NCBI GenBank assembly: GCA_002791475.1
Contig: PFXE01000026.1
Coordinates: forward strand, 1 to 9,484
Source of the DNA: Candidatus Zambryskibacteria bacterium CG_4_9_14_3_um_filter_40_16
GTDB taxonomy: Bacteria > Patescibacteriota > Minisyncoccia > Phycocordibacterales > Zambryskibacteraceae
DNA: 9,484 bases
Direction: 5' to 3'
Part shown: positions 5,017-9,484 of the stretch, one piece after another
How positions within the stretch are numbered: the stretch's first letter is position 1
How the letters are laid out: every line of letters starts with the position of its first letter
Position numbers and translations under genes: made by a program
The notes under the pieces: generated by a model
Database searches by the model: none
Seen by the model: the letters and a program-made list of their open reading frames with translations, nothing else
What the model was told of the DNA's origin: nothing

Positions 5017-7189
5017 TATTTATTTTTTCTTCGGAATTGGGATTTTCTTGCGCGTATTCGCTTTTTTCTAAAACCTCTCTGGGTTTCGCGCCGAAGCCCG
5101 GTCCTACCACCCCTCTTTCTTCAAGCATATCCATAAGTCTTGCGGCGCGGGCATAACCCACACCGAGTTTTCTTTGCAGATACGAAGTTGAGGCTTTGCC
5201 CGCTTCTACGACGGTCTCGCGCGCGTCTTCATAAAGGTCATCTTCATCGTCAAAGTTGCTTTCAAAAAGAGAATCTTTTTTTGTTTCTTGCGCAAAGTCA
5301 ATTTCGTTGGGTATTTCATCTTTATAATTATCATAAAGATATTTTGTTACCTTTTTTACTTCTGATTCTGAAATAAACGCGGACTGTATTCTTCGTGGTT
5401 TTGACATTTCTCCCGAAATGAAGAGCATATCACCGGCGCCCAAAAGCTTTTCTGCTCCCGAAGCGTCAAGAATCGTTCTAGAATCCACTTGAGACGCGAC
5501 CTGAAGCGCGATTCTAGACGGTATGTTTGCTTTAATAAGCCCCGTAATGACATTGACGGAAGGTCTCTGCGTGGAGAGTACGAGGTGAATACCCACGGCT
5601 CGGCTCATCTGTGCCAAACGAACAATTGCCGACTCAAGCTCTCTTGGGTATGCGTGCATAATGTCTGCGAGCTCGTCTATTACGACCACTATATATGGCA
5701 TTGTTTCCGGCAAATCTTCCGCGCTCTCTTTTTTCTCTTTTAATTTTTTTAACTCCGGCTCTAAGATATTTTTGTGATATGAATCAATGTCTCTGACAGA
5801 CATCTCTTCAAAAACGTCATAACGTCTATCCATTTCTTTTGCCAACCATTTGAGAGATAGGATTGCTTTCTTTGCTTCAGTTATTACGGGAGTCAGTAGG
5901 TGGGGGACTTTGTTGTAAAGAGTAAGTTCAACCCTTTTTGGGTCAATCATTATAAATTTTAAATTTTCTGGCGGATTGCGAAAAAGAAGAGAGGTCACGA
6001 TGGAATGTATAGTTACTGATTTGCCGGAACCGGTGGCGCCCGCTATAAGAAGATGTGGCATTTTGTTTATGTCCGCGAAGTGGGATTTGCCGGAAATACC
6101 ACGGCCCAAAGAGACCAAAAGCGGTTTGGCGGAACTCTGAAATTCTTCTTCCGCAAGCATTGTGCCAATACCGACCACGCTTTTTGAACTGTTTGGTATT
6201 TCAATACCCACCAGTGATTTACCCGGGATGGGTGCTTCAATTCGTACGGGGTGTGCCGCCAAGGCCAGTTCAAGATTATTTTGTAAGGACAAAATTCTAG
6301 ACAGCTTTACGCCTTCTGCCGGCTTAAGCGCGTACCTTGTTACTGACGGGCCTATTGTTACCTCATCCATTTCAACGGCGATTCCAAAATTTTGAAGAGT
6401 CCTCTTTATAATATTCGCGTTGCCTTTCACATCTCCGACATCTGGTTTACCGCGGTCTTTTTCAAGAAGAGAAAGTGGGGGAGGGGTAAACATTTTTAGT
6501 GAAAGTGTTTTTATTTTGAAATCCGCGAACACTTCATCTTCATTTTTAGAGAAGAACCCACCGGACGATTTTTTGCTTTCTTCTTTCTCTGTTCTCTCTT
6601 TTTTTTCTTCGGTTTCTTTGTTCTCTGTTAGTTGTATTGTTTCTACTTCTGCTTCCCCATCTTTTTCTTTCTTGTCTTTGCGTCTGAAAATATTTCTTAT
6701 CCCTAGAAGAAAGTCTATTCGCAGAGCCGTATCAAACGCGATTAAAAATGAAATAATCAAAATTGCCAGCAAAATTATACTGCCCGCGTAGACATCAAAG
6801 AGTTTAATAAAGGGAGAAGAAATAAATTTTCCCAAGAAACCGCCTCTTCCTGCGTCAAAAACATCAATCAGCCCAAGCGATGAAAGAAAAAATATTGAGA
6901 TTCCCACTATTTGTGTTCCCGCAAATTTCTTGCGTATGTTTTTGAAATAAGAAACGGATAGGGCGATAAAAAGTGCGGGCAGAATAAAGTATCCCCAGCC
7001 AAACAAAAAGAAAAATGTAGAGTACAGCTTTCTACCCACAATTCCCGCGCTACCAAACACCGATAGTATGAAAAGGATTGCCATAACAAGGAAAAAAACC
7101 GCGAATATTCCGCCAACTGTTTCTTCTTGCAAAGTTTCAAATGTCCTCTTCCACCAGCCGTCTCCGCTACTTTTTCTTTTTCTGCCCAT
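5000..7189 (-). CDS. ftsK: DNA translocase FtsK/SpoIIIE
   Basis: 729 residues, a compact FtsK. The N-terminal membrane domain has four hydrophobic segments at about 27-47, 57-80, 92-110 and 134-156. A highly charged Lys/Glu linker follows (about 168-215), much shorter than in E. coli. The motor domain contains the alpha-subdomain segment ITIGPSVTRYALKPAEGVKLSRI-like region near 277-300, Walker A GATGSGKS at 384-391, the FIMIDPKRVEL segment at 412-422, Walker B VVVIDELADIM at 501-511, and LSTQRPSVNVITGLIKANIPSRIA at 538-561. The C-terminal winged-helix gamma domain (about 655-705, YLQRKLGVGYARAARLMDMLEERGVVG) reads chromosome-orienting sequences. The protein pumps DNA through the closing septum and helps resolve dimers. 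It heads the operon with the Ig-like protein and recA. Confidence 0.96.
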   Translation of the reverse strand: MGRKRKSSGDGWWKRTFETLQEETVGGIFAVFFLVMAILFILSVFGSAGIVGRKLYSTFFFLFGWGYFILPALFIALSVSYFKNIRKKFAGTQIVGISIFFLSSLGLIDVFDAGRGGFLGKFISSPFIKLFDVYAGSIILLAILIISFLIAFDTALRIDFLLGIRNIFRRKDKKEKDGEAEVETIQLTENKETEEKKERTEKEESKKSSGGFFSKNEDEVFADFKIKTLSLKMFTPPPLSLLEKDRGKPDVGDVKGNANIIKRTLQNFGIAVEMDEVTIGPSVTRYALKPAEGVKLSRILSLQNNLELALAAHPVRIEAPIPGKSLVGIEIPNSSKSVVGIGTMLAEEEFQSSAKPLLVSLGRGISGKSHFADINKMPHLLIAGATGSGKSVTIHSIVTSLLFRNPPENLKFIMIDPKRVELTLYNKVPHLLTPVITEAKKAILSLKWLAKEMDRRYDVFEEMSVRDIDSYHKNILEPELKKLKEKKESAEDLPETMPYIVVVIDELADIMHAYPRELESAIVRLAQMSRAVGIHLVLSTQRPSVNVITGLIKANIPSRIALQVASQVDSRTILDASGAEKLLGAGDMLFISGEMSKPRRIQSAFISESEVKKVTKYLYDNYKDEIPNEIDFAQETKKDSLFESNFDDEDDLYEDARETVVEAGKASTSYLQRKLGVGYARAARLMDMLEERGVVGPGFGAKPREVLEKSEYAQENPNSEEKINNEEVG

Positions 7190-7227
7190 TTTATTTATTT
7201 TCTTATTTTATTTTTGAAATTTCTTCA

Positions 7228-7236
7228 ATCATAACA
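7228..7236 (-). promoter_or_regulatory. Possible extended -10 promoter of ftsK
   Basis: On the minus strand the sequence TGT precedes TATGAT (7233-7228; 5 of 6), which gives an extended -10 element. No good -35 box lies 16-18 bp upstream. Transcription would start near 7221, about 32 nt before the ftsK ATG. Confidence 0.35.
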
Positions 7237-7331
7237 CAAAAGGGTGACGGAATAATTTTTAACAGTTTAAAATAAGGTTAGAACAAAACACCGAAAAACA
7301 ATATCATCTTTTGTCCTTAAAGTTACGGCGA

Positions 7332-7359
7332 TTGATTTTTTAAAAGAAGATGGTATTAT
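7332..7359 (+). promoter_or_regulatory. Promoter of the winged-helix regulator gene
   Basis: TTGATT at 7332-7337 and TATTAT at 7354-7359, spaced 16 bp. The predicted start falls at about 7366, inside the first AAAGGACAAT copy. The arrangement fits a promoter repressed by a protein bound at the two repeats immediately downstream. Confidence 0.5.
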
Positions 7360-7380
7360 AAAGGACAATAAAAGGACAAT
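7360..7380 (+). promoter_or_regulatory. Tandem AAAGGACAAT repeats, putative operator
   Basis: Two identical 10-bp copies of AAAGGACAAT occupy 7360-7369 and 7371-7380. The 11-bp period puts both on the same face of the helix, at the predicted transcription start. Further copies lie at 7311-7320 (inverted), 7408-7416, 7525-7534, 7655-7663 (inverted), 7966-7975 and 7990-7999. Site status is inferred from clustering and spacing; the binding protein is not known, but the adjacent winged-helix protein is the natural candidate. Confidence 0.5.
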
Positions 7381-7418
7381 ATTTTGAAAATAAAATCCAA
7401 ATAAAATAAAGGACATAA

Positions 7419-7457
7419 ATGCGCAAAAGAAAAAATTGTCTTATAACAAAAACATAA
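7419..7457 (+). CDS. Possible 12-residue leader peptide
   Basis: ATG at 7419 opens a short frame encoding MRKRKNCLITKT and stopping at TAA 7455-7457. The stop shares its last A with the ATG of the winged-helix gene (TAATG), a classic coupling arrangement. AAAGGA at 7408-7413 lies 5 nt upstream and is the only good Shine-Dalgarno-like sequence at a start in this window, although it also belongs to the AAAGGACA repeat family. Translation is inferred; the peptide has no visible function beyond possible coupling. Confidence 0.3.
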   Translation: MRKRKNCLITKT

Positions 7458-8269
7458 TGGACGATAATAATACTGAATATGATATGGTTTCTATCGGCTC
7501 TCTTGATGTTCCGACCTCTTTTAAAAAGGACAAAAACCTCCTATTTATTTTGAGTAAAACAGAAAAGCTTTCTACCGCCGTATATTTGGTCACCAATCTT
7601 CTGTCGGACAAAGAACCAGCAAGATGGAAGTTAAGAGAGCTGGTGTTGGATTTAATGTCCTTTAATATTTCTTTTTATAAAAATCTTGAATTTCAAAATA
7701 ACGGACTTGGAGAAAAGATAGAATCCATTGTTACGGAAATAATTTCTATCATTAATGTTGCCATGATTACCAAAACAATCTCCCATATGAACGCTTCAAT
7801 TTTGAAAAGCGAATTCCTCTCTGTTTTAAGCCACATACAAACCGCGGTCAATAGTCACAAAAACCAAAATCTATTATTTAACCAAAGCTTTTTTGAAGTC
7901 CCGGACACTCCTCAAGACGCGCCAAATAAATCCAGTGAAAAAGAAAACCAATCAAGTATTTTATCAAGGACAAAAATTAATTATGGCATAAAGGACAAAT
8001 CTTTAGTGCCCACTAACTCCTCTCAAAAACCGGACAAAATCGTGAATCCTCTCAATAGATTTAGTCCTGTTTCGGTAAAGAAAAATCACAGAAAAAGTCT
8101 TATAATAGGTCTTCTAAAGAAGAAAAAGGAGGTAATGGTAAAAGATGTTACGGAGCTCATTGGCAATTGCAGTGAAAAGACAGTGCAGAGGGAATTGCTC
8201 GCTTTGGTAAATGAGGGTTTGCTAAAAAAAGAAGGGGAACGCAGGTGGACGAAATACAGTTTGGTTTAA
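7457..8269 (+). CDS. Winged-helix DNA-binding protein, putative regulator
   Basis: 270 residues from ATG at 7457. An in-frame TTG at 7436 would add seven residues; I prefer the ATG because it overlaps the leader-peptide stop. Residues about 25-135 look all-helical (LLFILSKTEKLSTAVYLVTNLL and EPARWKLRELVLDLMSF), perhaps a dimer or sensor domain. Residues about 140-205 form a polar, Asn/Ser/Pro-rich linker. Residues about 211-270 form a winged helix: RKSLIIGLLKKKKEVMVKDV, then a recognition helix with CSEKTVQRELLALVNEGLL, then the wing KKEGERRWTKYSL. This end resembles DeoR-type helix-turn-helix modules. I cannot name the family. It is divergent from ftsK and stands alone. The AAAGGACA motif cluster in and before the gene points to autoregulation. 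Confidence 0.85.
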   Translation: MDDNNTEYDMVSIGSLDVPTSFKKDKNLLFILSKTEKLSTAVYLVTNLLSDKEPARWKLRELVLDLMSFNISFYKNLEFQNNGLGEKIESIVTEIISIINVAMITKTISHMNASILKSEFLSVLSHIQTAVNSHKNQNLLFNQSFFEVPDTPQDAPNKSSEKENQSSILSRTKINYGIKDKSLVPTNSSQKPDKIVNPLNRFSPVSVKKNHRKSLIIGLLKKKKEVMVKDVTELIGNCSEKTVQRELLALVNEGLLKKEGERRWTKYSLV

Positions 8270-8291
8270 AAATGTCTTTTTGTCGGTATCT

Positions 8292-8330
8292 AAAATAGAG
8301 CCGTATTTAATTGACTTTTTCGGCTATTTT
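8292..8330 (+). terminator. Weak terminator-like stem-loop after the regulator gene
   Basis: The arm at 8292-8303 pairs with CGGCTATTTT at 8321-8330 over 10 bp with a 2-nt bulge; the loop is 17 nt. Only a broken T-rich run follows. It lies 23 bp after the stop codon of the winged-helix gene, so it could end that transcript, but the large loop and poor T-tract make this uncertain. Confidence 0.35.
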
Positions 8331-8370
8331 GATACATTTCTTGTGTGGTAAGTGGGTAGATATAGCCATA

Positions 8371-8387
8371 ATGTGGGTTATCCACAT
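8371..8387 (+). other. DnaA-box match inside a short inverted repeat
   Basis: TTATCCACA at 8378-8386 is an exact match to the consensus DnaA box. It overlaps an inverted repeat, ATGTGG (8371-8376) and CCACAT (8382-8387). It ends 7 bp before the -35 box of the next promoter. No further good boxes were found nearby, so this is not an origin; a regulatory site or chance are both possible. Confidence 0.3.
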
Positions 8388-8393
8388 AAGTGT

Positions 8394-8422
8394 TTTACTC
8401 ATCTTTCCGAAAAGGATATAAT
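8394..8422 (+). promoter_or_regulatory. Sigma-70 promoter in the region before the surface-protein gene
   Basis: TTTACT at 8394-8399 (4 of 6), a 17-bp spacer, and a perfect TATAAT at 8417-8422. Transcription would begin near G8429, over 420 nt before the next ATG. It therefore drives either a long structured leader or an independent small RNA. Confidence 0.55.
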
Positions 8423-8622
8423 GTTTCTGTACGCATTTTGTGTATCCGGCAAGACAGATATACAAAGTCCGTAATTTTCTACAGGCCAACTCGTCTCATA
8501 GGTATAAGGCGAGAGAACTTATAGAGGTTTTCGGGACCTTGACAACAAAATAGTGAAGTAAGTTTGTATTCAGAACGACCTTTTTCTTTGGACTCTGCTT
8601 TACGGAAAATCCACAAAAGTGC

Positions 8623-8698
8623 CAACTCTCTTCTCGCGTCGATTTACATCTCTTTTCTCAAAGAGGGAAAAGGGGGATTAAATTGAGACGGGGAGTTG
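8623..8698 (+). repeat. Long imperfect hairpin in the leader region
   Basis: CAACTCTC (8623-8630) pairs with GGGAGTTG (8691-8698) with one wobble. Further inward pairs are 8632-8635 with 8685-8688, 8641-8646 with 8679-8684, 8648-8652 with 8674-8678, 8653-8656 with 8668-8671, and 8657-8659 with 8665-8667, around a 5-nt loop. The result is a rod of about 30 bp with small bulges. Pairing was done by eye and includes several G-T pairs. Confidence 0.45.
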
Positions 8699-8755
8699 AA
8701 TGAAATGTGAAATGAAAAGTATTAAAAGAAATTATTAGCAGTTTAAATTTTAACA

Positions 8756-8783
8756 GCGTATTCGCGCGGTGGCGCGAATACGC
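8756..8783 (+). repeat. Perfect 12-bp hairpin upstream of the surface-protein gene
   Basis: GCGTATTCGCGC (8756-8767) is exactly complementary to GCGCGAATACGC (8772-8783) around a 4-nt loop, GGTG. It stands out as GC-rich in an AT-rich setting. No T-run follows, so it is not a terminator. It lies 73-100 bp before the start codon and is probably part of the mRNA leader. Confidence 0.7.
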
Positions 8784-8788
8784 GCATT

Positions 8789-8827
8789 ACGCCACCTCTC
8801 CACCCTTAATAATAATTGGGGTGGCGT
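8789..8827 (+). repeat. Second inverted repeat in the leader
   Basis: ACGCCACC (8789-8796) pairs with GGTGGCGT (8820-8827). CCACCC (8800-8805) can instead pair with GGGTGG (8819-8824), and CGCCACC (8790-8796) can pair with GGTGGCG (8768-8774) of the preceding hairpin. The options exclude each other. The repeat ends 28 bp before the start codon. Confidence 0.6.
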
Positions 8828-8855
8828 GAAAAGTAAGAATTATTAAAAAATAGAT

Positions 8856-9484
8856 ATGAAAAGATTTTTAGCAAGCTTTGTAGGTTTGACAATGGTCTTT
8901 GCTTTCGTCGCTGTACCAAGCGCCGGAGCACAAACCACAGCTGACCTTCAAGCACAAATAAACAGCTTGCTCGCGACTATCGCACAGTTGCAAGCACAGC
9001 TAGCTGCTCAGACGGGAGGATTCCCACAAGGGTCAGCAATTCAGTTCAATACCAACTTAACAATTGGTAGTACTGGTTCTGATGTTACCGGTCTTCAGCA
9101 GTTTCTAGTTTCAAAGGGATTCCTTCAAATGCCACAAGGTGTTGCCTTCGGTTACTTTGGTCCTTTGACCCGAGCAGCTGTCGCGTCATGGCAAGCGGCA
9201 AACGGAATCAGTCCTGCGGTTGGTTTCTTCGGTCCAATTTCTAGAGCGGCTATCGCCAGTCAAATTGGTTCAACGCCTGGAGTACCAGGAGTTCCTGGAG
9301 TACCAGGAGTACCTGGAACACCAGGAACCCCTGGAGGTATTACCACCCCAGGTGCTGAAGGAACTTTGATTCTTACCAGAAACCCAACCCCAAGCTCCGG
9401 TGAAACAGTCAGAGAAGGGGAAACCAGAGCTCCTGTATTGGGTCTCAAGATTGAAGCCCAGAACTCTGACCTCTCTATTCAGAG
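8856..9484 (+). CDS. Secreted peptidoglycan-binding protein with collagen-like linker (partial)
   Basis: 209 residues are visible before the window ends. A Sec signal peptide covers about 1-25 (MKRFLASFVG, hydrophobic core, then PSAGA before QTT). Residues about 28-52 form a Gln/Ala/Leu heptad-like coiled coil (ADLQAQINSLLATIAQLQAQLAAQ-like). A PG_binding_1-type domain follows at about 66-136, with GSDVTGLQQFLVSKGFL, then FGYFGPLTRAAVASWQAANGI, and a second FGPISRAAIASQI. Residues 141-160 are Gly-X-Pro repeats. A new domain starts at about 168. Such signal plus coiled-coil plus peptidoglycan-binding proteins are frequent cell-surface proteins in Parcubacteria. Base composition is visibly richer in G and C than the neighbours, which may reflect high expression. 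No Shine-Dalgarno sequence precedes the ATG. Confidence 0.9.
   Translation, partial: MKRFLASFVGLTMVFAFVAVPSAGAQTTADLQAQINSLLATIAQLQAQLAAQTGGFPQGSAIQFNTNLTIGSTGSDVTGLQQFLVSKGFLQMPQGVAFGYFGPLTRAAVASWQAANGISPAVGFFGPISRAAIASQIGSTPGVPGVPGVPGVPGTPGTPGGITTPGAEGTLILTRNPTPSSGETVREGETRAPVLGLKIEAQNSDLSIQ
9276..9335 (+). repeat. Tandem Gly-X-Pro coding repeat
   Basis: Near-identical 9-bp units built on CCTGGAGTA and CCAGGAGTA/ACA encode PGVPGVPGVPGVP then GTPGTPG. Units alternate between CCT and CCA for Pro, which makes an 18-bp superperiod in part of the run. The array encodes a short collagen-like or flexible linker and is a likely place for slippage and length variation. Confidence 0.8.

Larger units (their letters stand above)
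8270..8855. other. Gene-free stretch with promoter, hairpins and leader RNA
   Basis: I see no credible protein gene in these 586 bp; short frames lack sensible composition or a good start. The stretch holds a stem-loop at 8292-8330, a DnaA-box match at 8378-8386, a strong plus-strand promoter at 8394-8422, and several inverted repeats between 8468 and 8827. It ends at the ATG of the surface protein. It may be a long 5' leader of that gene, or it may contain a separate small RNA. Confidence 0.6.

Noticed and set aside
8307..8489. 60-residue minus-strand frame in the gap after the regulator gene
   Set aside because: Cys/His/Ile-rich random-looking composition, no plausible ribosome site, and it overlaps the promoter and inverted repeats on the other strand.
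8371..8700. Replication origin
   Set aside because: Only one good DnaA box, with no box cluster, no dnaA or dnaN gene, and no clear unwinding element.
8756..8827. Rho-independent terminator
   Set aside because: Stable stems, but no T-run follows on the plus strand, and the region directly precedes a gene start.
9276..9335. CRISPR-like or minisatellite array
   Set aside because: The period is 9 bp, in frame, and codes for Gly-X-Pro; there are no spacers.

Overview
The window is AT-rich bacterial DNA, densely packed with genes. It most likely comes from a Candidatus Patescibacteria (CPR) genome of the Parcubacteria type. Reasons: the S6-SSB-S18 block appears without bL9; EF-P has a KQQRK tip loop instead of PGKG; almost no gene start has a Shine-Dalgarno sequence; several short hypothetical proteins are present; and the last gene is a secreted coiled-coil / peptidoglycan-binding / collagen-like surface protein of a kind common in that group. 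This placement rests on pattern recognition, not on a search.

Left part, plus strand (1-2659): the 3' end of metG, tatD, rpsF (S6), ssb, rpsR (S18) and a small three-helix membrane protein, closely spaced and probably mostly co-transcribed. A near-consensus internal promoter overlaps the end of rpsF and would drive ssb-rpsR on its own. The small membrane gene overlaps the 3' end of the convergent efp gene.

Middle part, minus strand (2649-7189): ftsK, a one-pass membrane protein with a predicted beta-rich extracytoplasmic domain, and recA form one operon (17-bp overlap, then a 5-bp gap). Between recA and efp lies a gene-free stretch that carries a complete small transcription unit: a promoter (TTGACA-17-TAAAGT), about 200 nt of strongly self-complementary RNA, and an intrinsic terminator. 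The efp gene has its own promoter directly after that terminator. I read the unit as an undescribed structured ncRNA.

Right part, plus strand (7190-9484): a gene for a protein with a C-terminal winged helix is divergent from ftsK. Its promoter and coding region hold a dense cluster of the motif AAAGGACAA, including two copies exactly 11 bp apart at the predicted transcription start. This suggests autoregulation. A possible 12-residue leader peptide is coupled to its start codon. Then comes about 590 bp without a credible gene. It holds a strong promoter, a perfect DnaA-box match, and several inverted repeats, including a perfect 12-bp hairpin with competing partners. This stretch leads into a secreted peptidoglycan-binding, collagen-like protein that runs off the window.

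Together the genes cover translation (MetG, S6, S18, EF-P), single-strand DNA handling and recombination (SSB, RecA), chromosome segregation (FtsK) and the cell surface. The most novel material is in the intergenic DNA and in the motif cluster around the winged-helix gene.
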